A stretch of 8,031 nt of DNA from Rhizobiaceae bacterium (GCA_028865845.1 JAGWJK010000155.1:1-8031); one strand, 5' to 3'; counted from the stretch's first letter, positions 1 through 6,158 are shown. The notes: generated from the sequence alone by a model not told the origin. Program-made: numbers and translations.

Positions 1-243
1 GAGCTCACTTTGGACGTCGATCGCCGCGCGCAATGCTTCAACGACACTCGGAAATTCGGCAAATACGCCGTCGCCCCAGGTGTTGATCACCCGGCCCCCA
101 TGCGCCTCGATTAGGCGAGACATGGCGTCGCGATATCGTTTGAGGGTTGCGAGCGTACCCTCCTCGTCGCGCTGCATCAGGCGGGTATAGTCCTGAACAT
201 CCGCAGAAAAGATGGTGGTCAGCTTACGGCTCGTTTCGGGCAT
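1..243 (-). CDS. class III adenylate/guanylate cyclase, N-terminal part (cut by left edge)
   Basis: The 81 visible residues are the start of a class III nucleotide cyclase catalytic domain, which makes cAMP or cGMP from ATP or GTP. The protein opens MPETSRKLTTIFSADVQDYT; Asp15 in FSADVQDY and Asp58 in NTWGDGVFAEF sit where the two metal-binding aspartates of the family are expected. The pattern D-E-E-G-T at 26-30 is typical of the soluble rhizobial cyclases that often carry TPR repeats further on, but that part is outside the window. The start is well fixed: an in-frame TGA lies directly before the ATG, so no upstream extension is possible. A weak Shine-Dalgarno (GGGGA, 8 bases before the ATG) and a possible promoter at 312-340 precede it. 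No signal peptide or membrane segment is seen at the N-terminus. Substrate choice (ATP or GTP) cannot be told from this fragment. Confidence 0.88.
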   Translation of the reverse strand, partial: MPETSRKLTTIFSADVQDYTRLMQRDEEGTLATLKRYRDAMSRLIEAHGGRVINTWGDGVFAEFPSVVEALRAAIDVQSEL

Positions 244-311
244 TCACTTGATCCCCGCCAAAAACGCGCCGTCGTTGCGAGAGTGCGGAAACGCCGGCCC
301 TTGGCAAAGAA

Positions 312-340
312 ACATAGCGACCCGATTGCCGATCTCCAAG
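312..340 (-). promoter_or_regulatory. possible promoter of the nucleotide cyclase gene
   Basis: On the minus strand CTTGGA (340-335) is followed after exactly 17 bases by CTATGT (317-312). This resembles the rhizobial sigma-70 pattern CTTGAC-N17-CTATAT, with 4 of 6 and 5 of 6 matches. It lies in the 154-base gap between the phosphatase gene and the cyclase gene, about 70 bases upstream of the cyclase ATG. A match of this quality can arise by chance. Confidence 0.35.
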
Positions 341-397
341 CCGCAACGCCACCGAAACTACCGATGGCTGAATGCGAAAGAACAGCGGGTATCGATC

Positions 398-1222
398 CTA
401 GACCGTAAACACTTCCCGCCGCAGCAATTCCCAAGATGCCTTATCGGGCGTAAGCAGCAGGCCGCCGTCGACGTGATGAGGCAGGTAGGGCGTGCCGTCG
501 AAGCGCGCGGCATAAGCCCCGGCCTCCTGCGAAATCAGCGTACCGGCCAGATGGTCCCACGGCATCAGCTTGTTGTACATCAGGTAGTGAACGTGGCCGC
601 CGGCAAAGGTGCGATATTCATGGGCGGCACAGCGATAGTTGGTGAGGAAACGTACCTTGGCGAGATTGCCCAGGATTTCAGCGCGCTTACCTTGTGGCAG
701 ATAGCCGGTCGAGGCCATGCCCACCATCTCTTCCAGCGCCACCGGCGCCGCAACGGCGAGCCTCTGCGCCTCCCCATCCGGCCGTCGAAGCCAGGCGCCG
801 CTGCCCTTTTCCGCCATCACCCAATCGTCGCCCATCGGATCGAAGATGATGCCGGCGACGGTTTCGCCCTTGGCAACGACTGAAGCCATGACACCAAATG
901 CGGGAACGCCGGCGGCGAAGTTGAACGTGCCGTCGACGGGATCGATGATGACAGCGAGCTCTGCGCCATCGATCCGGTCCAGCAGGCTGGGATCGGCGGC
1001 AACCGATTCCTCGCCGATGAACACAGCCTCTGGCCACAGCCTTGCGACTTCCGCCTTGATCAAACGCTCGGCCTGCTCGTCCGCCTCGGTCACGAGATCG
1101 GTGGCTTCGGTCTTGGCACGGACGTCGGCGCTGCCGAGCCGGCGAAAGCGCGGCAGGATTTCCTGCTTGGCCGCGCGGCGCAGGAGATCGGCCAGGGTCA
1201 TTATGTCAACGGAGGTAGCCAT
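398..1222 (-). CDS. inositol monophosphatase family protein (downstream copy of a tandem pair)
   Basis: This 274-residue protein belongs to the inositol monophosphatase (IMPase/SuhB/HisN/CysQ) superfamily of Mg-dependent phosphomonoesterases. Metal-binding motifs are present in the right order: GEES at 70-73, DPVDGT at 94-99 and WDHLAG at 222-227. The spacing and length match the family norm of about 260-275 residues, so an active soluble enzyme is expected. The substrate (inositol phosphate, histidinol phosphate, PAP or a sugar phosphate) cannot be read from these motifs. The ATG at 1222 is preceded by GAAAGG with 8 bases of spacing; a second in-frame ATG at 1201 (residue 8) is an alternative with poorer support. 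The gene begins 17 bases after the stop of a paralogous phosphatase gene, so the two are almost certainly co-transcribed. Both proteins share the unusual F after DPVDGT and the sequence EILPRFR near the N-terminus, pointing to local duplication. Confidence 0.92.
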   Translation of the reverse strand: MATSVDIMTLADLLRRAAKQEILPRFRRLGSADVRAKTEATDLVTEADEQAERLIKAEVARLWPEAVFIGEESVAADPSLLDRIDGAELAVIIDPVDGTFNFAAGVPAFGVMASVVAKGETVAGIIFDPMGDDWVMAEKGSGAWLRRPDGEAQRLAVAAPVALEEMVGMASTGYLPQGKRAEILGNLAKVRFLTNYRCAAHEYRTFAGGHVHYLMYNKLMPWDHLAGTLISQEAGAYAARFDGTPYLPHHVDGGLLLTPDKASWELLRREVFTV

Positions 1223-1239
1223 GCTGCTGTCCTTTCAAG

Positions 1240-2067
1240 TCAGGCGCCGACGATTTCGCGGCGGATGACCCGCCAGCTTTCCTCGTCCGGCGCGGAAATA
1301 ATGCCGCCCGCAATCTCGCCCGGCCGATAAGGCGAGCCGTCGAATTTCGCGGTATAGCCGCCGGCCTCCTGATGCGCGAGTACGCCGGCAAGATGATCCC
1401 ATGGCATCAGCTTGGAATGCCCGATGAAATGAATTTTGCCTGATGCCACCATCCAATATTCGTATGCCGAGCAATTCAGCGAAAATGCCATGCGCAGCTT
1501 TGACATGTTGGCGCTGATGCGCGAACGCTCCGGCTCGTCCATGTGCCCCCAGGACATCAGGCCAGTCATTTGGTTCAGTGCTGCCGGCGCGGCCACCTTG
1601 AACTGCGTTGTCTGCCCGTCGGCACGACGCAGATAGGTGCCGCCGCCGCGCATAGCGGTGACGGTGTCGCGCAGCACCGGATCGTGGATGATGCTCGCGA
1701 TCGTCTCGCCATTGGCGACGACCGCAAGGATCGTTCCGAAGACCGGCAGGCCGGCAGCGAAATTGAAGGTGCCGTCGACCGGATCGATGACGAAGGCGAG
1801 ATCGGCATCCGCCAGCGCCGGCACGACCGACTTGTCGCTCTCATAGGCTTCCTCGCCGACAACGAGCGCCGAAGGAAATCGCGCGCGCAATGCCTTCGCG
1901 ATATGCCGCTCCGTCAGCAGGTCGGCTTCTGTGACGAGATCGATGGACGAGGTCTTCTCTGCGATGTCGCCACTGCCGAGATTGCGGAAGCGCGGCAAGA
2001 TTTCGCCAGCCGCGGCCTCCGTGACTGTCGTGATGAGGTAGTCAAAATCTGCATCGGAAAAGGTCAT
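1240..2067 (-). CDS. inositol monophosphatase family protein (upstream copy of a tandem pair)
   Basis: This 275-residue protein is a second IMPase-superfamily phosphatase. Motifs: GEEA at 71-74 (second Glu kept, Ser of the usual GEES replaced by Ala), DPVDGT at 95-100 and WDHLAG at 223-228. All acidic metal ligands are kept, so it should be active. It aligns along its whole length with the following gene product, with very similar blocks EILPRFRNLGS, IDLVTEAD, IDPVDGTFNFAAG and KLMPWDHLAG; by eye somewhat under half of positions are identical. The divergence suggests the two copies have different substrates rather than being a recent duplication. The Shine-Dalgarno is weak (GAAGA, about 6 bases before the ATG). 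The next gene upstream, ttcA, ends 92 bases before this start, and that gap holds an inverted repeat. Specific substrate is unknown. Confidence 0.92.
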   Translation of the reverse strand: MTFSDADFDYLITTVTEAAAGEILPRFRNLGSGDIAEKTSSIDLVTEADLLTERHIAKALRARFPSALVVGEEAYESDKSVVPALADADLAFVIDPVDGTFNFAAGLPVFGTILAVVANGETIASIIHDPVLRDTVTAMRGGGTYLRRADGQTTQFKVAAPAALNQMTGLMSWGHMDEPERSRISANMSKLRMAFSLNCSAYEYWMVASGKIHFIGHSKLMPWDHLAGVLAHQEAGGYTAKFDGSPYRPGEIAGGIISAPDEESWRVIRREIVGA

Positions 2068-2082
2068 CGTTCATCTTCGCAT

Positions 2083-2102
2083 AGGGGAAATATCATTCCC
2101 CT
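2083..2102 (-). repeat. inverted repeat between ttcA and the phosphatase pair
   Basis: On the minus strand AGGGGAA and TTCCCCT form a perfect 7-base inverted repeat around the 6-base loop TGATAT. It begins 57 bases after the ttcA stop and ends 15 bases before the phosphatase start. As RNA it would make a short hairpin without a following U-tract, so it is a poor intrinsic terminator; as DNA it could be an operator. Either role is inference. Confidence 0.45.
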
Positions 2103-2159
2103 TTATGCCAGATTCGATGAACGTCGTGTGGCGAAACCGCCGAAATCGACGTGCAATGC

Positions 2160-3032
2160 TTAGGAAGTCGCCGTCATCAGTCCGGCGAAATCAAAGAGCT
2201 TGGGATCGAGCAGGTGCGACGGGTTCACATGCGCAAGCGCACGCAGCATCGTGTCCTTGCGACCCGGCATGCGTCGTTCGATATCGGCGAGCATATCCTT
2301 CATCGCATTGCGCTGCAGCCCATCCTGCGAGCCGCAGAGATCGCACGGGATGATCGGAAACTGCATAGCGGCGGCGAATTTGGCGAGATCGTCCTCAGCC
2401 GCATAGGCAAGCGGACGCAGCACCATCAGATCGCCTTCGTCGTTCAACAGCTTTGCCGGCATCGAAGCGAGGCGGCCGCCATGAAAGAAATTCATGAAGA
2501 ATGTCTCAAGGATATCCTCGCGATGATGCCCCAGCACCAGCGCATCGCAGCCTTCTTCACGGGCGATGCGATAAAGATTGCCGCGGCGCAGACGCGAACA
2601 GAGCGAACAGTAAGTCGCGCCTTCCGGCACCTTTTCCTTCACGATGGAATAGGTGTCACGATATTCGATGCGATGTTCCACGCCGATCTTCGTCAGATAG
2701 TCGGGAAGAACGTGTTTCGGGAAATTCGGCTGGCCCTGGTCGAGATTGCAGGCGATCAGTTCGACCGGCAGCAGGCCGCGCCATTTGAGGTCGAGAAGGA
2801 TGGAAAGAAGGCCATAGGAATCCTTGCCGCCCGAAACGCCGACAAGCCAGCGCTTCTGCCCCTTCAGCATCTGGAAATCTTCAAGCGCCTGGCGCACCTG
2901 CCGTAGTAGGCGCTTGCGAAGCTTGTTGAAGGATACGGATCGCGGCGCATCGGCAAACAGTGGGTGCACCGAACCGCCATTGTCTTCGGCTTCGATATCC
3001 AGCTCGTCGGCCACCACAGTCGCGATATTCAT
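2160..3032 (-). CDS. ttcA: tRNA 2-thiocytidine(32) synthetase TtcA
   Basis: TtcA installs 2-thiocytidine at position 32 of certain tRNAs; it adenylates the base with ATP and transfers sulfur with the help of a [4Fe-4S] cluster. From the chosen start the protein has 290 residues. It shows the PP-loop SGGKDS at 67-72, the cysteine pair CSLC at 142-145, [11 protein letters not shown] at 168-178 and a second pair CDLC at 230-233. These motifs and their order are diagnostic for TtcA rather than MesJ/TilS. The frame stays open upstream to a TTG at 3134, but that extension of 34 residues would overlap the end of glsA. The ATG at 3032 has GGTGA 4 bases upstream and gives the usual length. glsA ends 64 bases earlier on the same strand, so the two may be co-transcribed. 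No break or missing motif is seen. Confidence 0.94.
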   Translation of the reverse strand: MNIATVVADELDIEAEDNGGSVHPLFADAPRSVSFNKLRKRLLRQVRQALEDFQMLKGQKRWLVGVSGGKDSYGLLSILLDLKWRGLLPVELIACNLDQGQPNFPKHVLPDYLTKIGVEHRIEYRDTYSIVKEKVPEGATYCSLCSRLRRGNLYRIAREEGCDALVLGHHREDILETFFMNFFHGGRLASMPAKLLNDEGDLMVLRPLAYAAEDDLAKFAAAMQFPIIPCDLCGSQDGLQRNAMKDMLADIERRMPGRKDTMLRALAHVNPSHLLDPKLFDFAGLMTATS

Positions 3033-3096
3033 CTCGTCACCCGTCAAAGAAACTCGCCACGCTGATAGCAGAAAGCGCGGCAGGAAAATACCGTGA

Positions 3097-4026
3097 TCAA
3101 TCGCCGAAGACCGACCAGCCTGTCCGCACGGCAAGCATCTCCAGCGCCACCGCGCCGAGTTGCGAATTGCCGACCTTGTTCAGACCGGGCGACCAGACCG
3201 CGATCGAGCCGATCCCTGGCGCCACGGCCAGAATGCCGCCGCCGACACCGCTTTTGCCAGGCAGGCCGACGCGATAGGCAAAATCGCCGGAGCCATCGTA
3301 GTGACCGCAGGTCAGCATCAGGGCATTGATGCGCCGTGCCCGCTTCGGCGACACCACGGAATGACCCGTTGTCGGATTGCTGCCGCGCGCGGCCAGATAA
3401 AGCCCGGCCCTTGCCAGCTGCTCGCAGCTCATCGACAGCGCACATTGATGGAAATAGACACCAAGCACATGCTCGACAGGATGATCGAGATTGCCGTAGG
3501 CGCGCATGAAATTGGCAAGGGCGACGTTGCGAAAACCGGTCTGCGTCTCCGAGCGCGCCACCCTGTCGTCGATGGTGATCGACTCGTCGTCGGCTACATA
3601 ACGTACGAAACGCAGGAACTCGCCGATCGCTTCACGCGGCGCATGCCCCGACAGCACGACGTCGCTGACGGCGATGGCGCCCGCATTGATGAAGGGATTG
3701 CGTGGGATGCCCTCTTCCCGCTCCAACTGCACGATGGAGTTGAATGCCGTGCCCGATGGCTCCCGTCCGACCCGCTTCCAGAGGCCCTCGCCGACTTTGC
3801 CGAGCGCAAGCGTGAGCATAAAAACCTTGGAAATGCTCTGAATGGAAAAGGGGATATCGGCATTGCCGACACTGCGGACATTGCCGTCAACCGTGGCGAT
3901 CGCCATGCCGAACTGATGGGGATCGACCTTGGCTAGCTCGGGAATGTAGTCGGCCACCTTACCCTCGCCGAGCCGCGGCAGAAGCTCGGTGTAGATGCTG
4001 TCGAGGATTGCCTGCAAATCCGTCAT
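3097..4026 (-). CDS. glsA: glutaminase (serine-dependent, beta-lactamase fold)
   Basis: Glutaminase hydrolyses L-glutamine to glutamate and ammonia in the cytoplasm. The 309-residue product carries [10 protein letters not shown] with the catalytic Ser64 and Lys67 (S-x-x-K), NPFINAGA at 110-117 and the C-terminal glycine-rich [12 protein letters not shown] at 254-265. Length and motifs fit the bacterial GlsA/YbgJ family over the whole protein. Start choice: two ATGs lie back to back at 4029 and 4026; GGAG at 4036-4033 is 6 bases from the second but only 3 from the first, so MTDLQAILD is preferred. A TTG at 4044 also keeps the frame open but falls in the U-tract of the rpsD terminator and can be set aside. 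The gene starts 17 bases after that terminator, so its transcription must come by read-through or from a promoter inside the end of rpsD. ttcA follows after 64 bases. Confidence 0.94.
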   Translation of the reverse strand: MTDLQAILDSIYTELLPRLGEGKVADYIPELAKVDPHQFGMAIATVDGNVRSVGNADIPFSIQSISKVFMLTLALGKVGEGLWKRVGREPSGTAFNSIVQLEREEGIPRNPFINAGAIAVSDVVLSGHAPREAIGEFLRFVRYVADDESITIDDRVARSETQTGFRNVALANFMRAYGNLDHPVEHVLGVYFHQCALSMSCEQLARAGLYLAARGSNPTTGHSVVSPKRARRINALMLTCGHYDGSGDFAYRVGLPGKSGVGGGILAVAPGIGSIAVWSPGLNKVGNSQLGAVALEMLAVRTGWSVFGD

Positions 4027-4032
4027 CATAAA

Positions 4033-4036
4033 CTCC
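4033..4036 (-). promoter_or_regulatory. ribosome-binding site of glsA
   Basis: GGAG on the minus strand lies 6 bases before the ATG at 4026 and 3 bases before the adjacent ATG at 4029. The spacing favours 4026. The site is only 6 bases beyond the last U of the rpsD terminator, so the terminator hairpin and initiation at glsA may interfere with each other. Confidence 0.65.
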
Positions 4037-4042
4037 ACGGAC

Positions 4043-4071
4043 AAAAAAGCCGCCCGAAGAGAGCGGCTTTT
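4043..4071 (-). terminator. intrinsic terminator of rpsD
   Basis: On the minus strand AAAAGCCGC (4071-4063) and GCGGCTTTT (4053-4045) form a perfect 9-base-pair stem around a 9-base loop, and the T run continues to 4043 giving six Ts. It begins 26 bases after the rpsD stop codon. This is the textbook form of a Rho-independent terminator. Confidence 0.88.
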
Positions 4072-4097
4072 CCATTCGTAGTAAAGATATCCGCTGA

Positions 4098-4715
4098 TTA
4101 ACGCGAATAGAATTCGACGACCAGATGCGGTTCCATGACGACCGGGTACGGTACGTCGCCGAGAGCCGGAACGCGGGCGAAAGTGGCAACCATCTTGTTG
4201 TGGTCGACTTCGATGTAATCCGGAACGTCGCGCTCAGCCAGAGCAACCGATTCCAGAACGGTTACGAGCTGCTTGGACTTTTCGCGAACTTCGATAACGT
4301 CGCCAGCCTTGCAACGGTATGAACCGATGTTGACGCGAACGCCGTTCACCGTGACGTGGCCATGGTTGACGAACTGGCGGGCAGCGAAAACAGTCGGAAC
4401 GAACTTGGCGCGGTAGACGATCGCGTCGAGGCGCGATTCGAGCAGGCCGATCAGGTTTTCCGAGGTGTCGCCCTTGCGGCGGTTGGCTTCATCAAAGGTA
4501 GCGCGGAACTGCTTCTCGCGCAGGTCGCCGTAGTAGCCCTTCAGCTTCTGCTTGGCGCGCAGCTGCACGCCGAAGTCGGAAAGCTTGCCCTTGCGGCGCT
4601 GGCCGTGCTGGCCCGGGCCGTATTCGCGGCGGTTTACCGGGGACTTCGGACGGCCCCAGATGTTTTCGCCCATACGGCGGTCAATTTTGTACTTGGACGA
4701 TTCGCGCTTGCTCAT
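4098..4715 (-). CDS. rpsD: 30S ribosomal protein S4
   Basis: S4 is a primary 16S rRNA-binding protein that nucleates assembly of the small ribosomal subunit, helps translational accuracy and in some bacteria represses its own or its operon's translation. The 205-residue product starts [20 protein letters not shown] and has the conserved [16 protein letters not shown] segment followed by the S4 RNA-binding domain at about residues 93-153 (from [10 protein letters not shown] through the [10 protein letters not shown] turn). Length matches alphaproteobacterial S4 exactly. The frame is open upstream to a GTG at 4772, but the ATG at 4715 with AAAGGA 6 bases upstream is clearly the start. The gene is alone here, not in an alpha-type ribosomal operon, and ends at its own terminator. 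The leader contains structured elements that may serve autoregulation. Confidence 0.98.
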   Translation of the reverse strand: MSKRESSKYKIDRRMGENIWGRPKSPVNRREYGPGQHGQRRKGKLSDFGVQLRAKQKLKGYYGDLREKQFRATFDEANRRKGDTSENLIGLLESRLDAIVYRAKFVPTVFAARQFVNHGHVTVNGVRVNIGSYRCKAGDVIEVREKSKQLVTVLESVALAERDVPDYIEVDHNKMVATFARVPALGDVPYPVVMEPHLVVEFYSR

Positions 4716-4721
4716 CGCATT

Positions 4722-4727
4722 TCCTTT
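4722..4727 (-). promoter_or_regulatory. ribosome-binding site of rpsD
   Basis: AAAGGA on the minus strand lies 6 bases before the ATG at 4715. It fixes the start and excludes the in-frame GTG at 4772, which would place this site inside the coding sequence. Confidence 0.8.
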
Positions 4728-4739
4728 CATAGTGTTAGG

Positions 4740-4759
4740 GCGGCTTGTCACCAAACCGC
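4740..4759 (-). promoter_or_regulatory. hairpin with GNRA tetraloop in the rpsD leader
   Basis: On the minus strand GCGGTTTG (4759-4752) and CAAGCCGC (4747-4740) pair over 8 bases, one of them G-U, around the loop GTGA, a GNRA tetraloop. It lies 24 bases upstream of the rpsD start, just before the ribosome-binding site. S4 is known to bind structured leaders in other bacteria (the alpha operon in E. coli, the rpsD leader in Bacillus); that this hairpin does so here is inference. Confidence 0.45.
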
Positions 4760-4844
4760 TCGAAGGAAACACGCCCTCCTCTGAACTCTTTTTTGGAGCT
4801 CTGACAGGCCTCTCACGTTAGCGAACGGAGGAAACCACGGGACA

Positions 4845-4850
4845 TGTCAA
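4845..4850 (-). promoter_or_regulatory. possible -35 box of the rpsD promoter
   Basis: A perfect TTGACA lies on the minus strand 2 bases after the U-tract of the terminator-like hairpin at 4853-4880 and 130 bases before the rpsD start. No convincing -10 box follows at 16-18 bases (the hexamer at 17 is CGTTCG), so this is a weak candidate. A second TTGACA occurs at 4916-4911, upstream of the hairpin, with only TAGAGA at spacing 17. Confidence 0.25.
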
Positions 4851-4852
4851 CT

Positions 4853-4880
4853 AAAACACCGGACATTTCTGCCCGGCGTT
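4853..4880 (-). terminator. terminator-like hairpin between the nucleotidyltransferase gene and rpsD
   Basis: On the minus strand AACGCCGGGCA (4880-4870) pairs with TGTCCGGTGTT (4865-4855) over 11 bases, two of them G-U, closed by a GAAA tetraloop; the T run TTTT covers 4856-4853. It begins 76 bases after the nucleotidyltransferase stop. It is best read as the terminator of that two-gene unit, but because a TTGACA box lies just upstream (4916-4911) it could also act as an attenuator in a long rpsD leader. The short U-tract keeps confidence moderate. Confidence 0.55.
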
Positions 4881-4956
4881 GCGGCGGTCTCTAAGGGGTT
4901 GTCATCGAAATGTCAACAGCCGGACAGACGGAAAGGTTTGGTTTTGGGGCGGCGGA

Positions 4957-5769
4957 TCATAAGCGCGACCAGTCTTCTTTCGTGTCCGGCAGCGAGGGCA
5001 TCACTTCCGGCTCAGAGGTGGCCTTCCGAAACTGCAAGCCGACATCATTCAATGACGCTATTTCCAAGGGCAAACCCTTATCGTGCGTGACGAGCAAGCC
5101 GACTATATCGGCCGGCGCCGATCGAACATATGCTTCAGCCCGATCAAAAGCTTCGACAAGCTTCTCGCGAATGGTCTTCGCAGTGAATTCGACCGGAAGC
5201 CCCCTGACCGACTCGTACTCGTCTGTCGACACCGACAATCCACGTCGCCGCATTTCGTCAATGATCTTCACAGGAGAATAATGCGGCGGCTTTCCAGGCG
5301 CGGCCATTACCACAGCCCCCAGCGGGCAAAGCCTCTCGTTGATCATTATCAAGTCAACAAAATCTCGCGGCTTGGTTCTCGTCGATGCGGCTAAGACCTT
5401 GTTCACTGCCAAATCCGCAATATGAAGCCTCGCTCCCCATTCGTCATCGCGAATGAGAGGAAAGAAACGTATCCTAGACTCGCTCATCCATTGGATAAGC
5501 GTCGCCTCTCGGTTTTTTGAAACCTCGGCTTCGACGCACCCGTAAACATTGACCTCAATGTAAACACCAAAGCCATCACCCCTCAGTGTTTCAATATCGC
5601 GATTGGCCGTTGGGCCGATTTCTTCGTCCGTGTCCTGAAAAATATCGATGTCATCGGACAAGCGGGGCCAATGCATGTTGAGGACAAGCCCACCAGCCAC
5701 ATAGCTGGTCTCCGAGCGGTTCTTCGCGATAGACGCCATGATCGCCCTTTGCAGTGCCGTGAGCGCCAT
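4957..5769 (-). CDS. AbiEii/AbiGii-like nucleotidyltransferase (putative toxin)
   Basis: The 270-residue product looks like a nucleotidyltransferase of the AbiEii/AbiGii (DUF1814, MenT-related) group. Visible features: GG at 26-27 followed by WPRLSDDIDIF at 34-44, with Arg36, Ser38 and the putative metal-binding Asp40 and Asp42; then DLAVNKVLAAS at 119-129 and RDFVDL at 135-140, the second conserved block with Lys124, Arg135, Asp136 and Asp139. In characterised relatives such enzymes add nucleotides to tRNA acceptor ends or otherwise block translation, and act as toxins paired with an antitoxin or in phage abortive infection. The start is ATG 5769, 3 bases after the TAA of the small upstream gene (TAATTAATG), so translation is probably coupled; no clear Shine-Dalgarno is seen. 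Base composition is lower in GC than the neighbours. It could instead be a stand-alone nucleotidyltransferase without toxin function. Confidence 0.8.
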   Translation of the reverse strand: MALTALQRAIMASIAKNRSETSYVAGGLVLNMHWPRLSDDIDIFQDTDEEIGPTANRDIETLRGDGFGVYIEVNVYGCVEAEVSKNREATLIQWMSESRIRFFPLIRDDEWGARLHIADLAVNKVLAASTRTKPRDFVDLIMINERLCPLGAVVMAAPGKPPHYSPVKIIDEMRRRGLSVSTDEYESVRGLPVEFTAKTIREKLVEAFDRAEAYVRSAPADIVGLLVTHDKGLPLEIASLNDVGLQFRKATSEPEVMPSLPDTKEDWSRL

Positions 5770-5772
5770 TAA

Positions 5773-6108
5773 TTAGGACCCGATCTCGCCTAGCATTCGC
5801 CGTCCCATAGCAAAAGCCCGCGCGTCGCCACGTTCGATCAAGGCGTCGGCAATCAACTTGGCTTTCTGTTCCAGCGAGGGCAGCTTCCGAAGATCTATAT
5901 TGTCGAGAAGCCGGATACCGTAGCGCGCAATCGCTTCGTCCAGATGCTGCTGAAGCAGCTCTTTGCGCCGGCGGTGTTCAGCGCGCATTTCGGCAGCCTG
6001 CGATAGAATATCGCTACGGCATTCAGCCGGGATCAATACCTCGACCCGTATCAGGTCAGAGGCTCCTCCACTCTCTCTATAGCGTTGAATTCGATCGCGT
6101 ACCGCCAT
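5773..6108 (-). CDS. small protein upstream of the nucleotidyltransferase (putative antitoxin/repressor)
   Basis: I do not recognise this 111-residue protein by name. Residues 19-27 (LIRVEVLIP) look like a short beta strand and 28-43 (AECRSDILSQAAEMRA) like the following helix, an arrangement suggesting a ribbon-helix-helix DNA-binding element. A charged, probably helical stretch rich in Arg, Glu and Gln runs on to about 63, and the rest is also likely helical. No signal peptide or membrane segment is seen. The gene is placed as an antitoxin usually is: first in a two-gene unit, 3 bases ahead of an AbiEii-like nucleotidyltransferase gene, behind a promoter carrying a palindrome. It is much shorter than the AbiEi antitoxin (about 200 residues with a winged helix) and shows no resemblance to it, so the pair would be a non-canonical combination. 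The ATG at 6108 has GGAG 8 bases upstream. Function is inferred from context. Confidence 0.7.
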   Translation of the reverse strand: MAVRDRIQRYRESGGASDLIRVEVLIPAECRSDILSQAAEMRAEHRRRKELLQQHLDEAIARYGIRLLDNIDLRKLPSLEQKAKLIADALIERGDARAFAMGRRMLGEIGS

Positions 6109-6116
6109 CCGAATAT

Positions 6117-6120
6117 CTCC
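6117..6120 (-). promoter_or_regulatory. ribosome-binding site of the putative antitoxin gene
   Basis: GGAG on the minus strand is 8 bases before the ATG at 6108. With the promoter at 6130-6158 this implies a very short leader of about 15 bases. Confidence 0.6.
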
Positions 6121-6129
6121 AGACGTCGG

Positions 6130-6158
6130 AATATAGGTGTATCCCGGATACGCGTCAA
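6130..6158 (-). promoter_or_regulatory. sigma-70 promoter of the putative toxin-antitoxin unit
   Basis: On the minus strand TTGACG (6158-6153) and TATATT (6135-6130) are separated by exactly 17 bases. Each hexamer closely matches the consensus. The promoter begins 21 bases after the stop of the ATPase gene, so the two-gene unit is transcribed independently. Transcription should start near 6123. Confidence 0.72.
6139..6151. promoter_or_regulatory. palindromic operator candidate inside the promoter spacer
   Basis: GTATCC and GGATAC form a perfect 6-base inverted repeat around one central base, lying wholly between the -35 and -10 boxes. A protein bound there would block RNA polymerase. The first gene of the unit encodes a possible ribbon-helix-helix protein, so self-repression is the simplest reading; it is inferred, not shown. 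Confidence 0.6.

Noticed and set aside
212..883. Plus-strand open frame of 223 codons opposite the cyclase and phosphatase genes
   Set aside because: It spans the start of one minus-strand gene and the end of another, both recognised, and its translation has no motif.
2151..2906. Plus-strand open frame of 251 codons opposite ttcA
   Set aside because: Antisense shadow of ttcA with no family features.
3033..3134. Longer TtcA starting at a TTG at 3134
   Set aside because: The extra 34 residues overlap the glsA coding end, have no family similarity, and the ATG at 3032 has a ribosome-binding site and gives the usual length.
3160..3936. Plus-strand open frame of 258 codons opposite glsA
   Set aside because: Antisense shadow of a well-identified glutaminase gene; no motif and no sensible start context.
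4716..4772. Longer S4 starting at a GTG at 4772
   Set aside because: S4 starts with [10 protein letters not shown] at 4715 behind a good ribosome-binding site; the extension would run through the leader hairpin.
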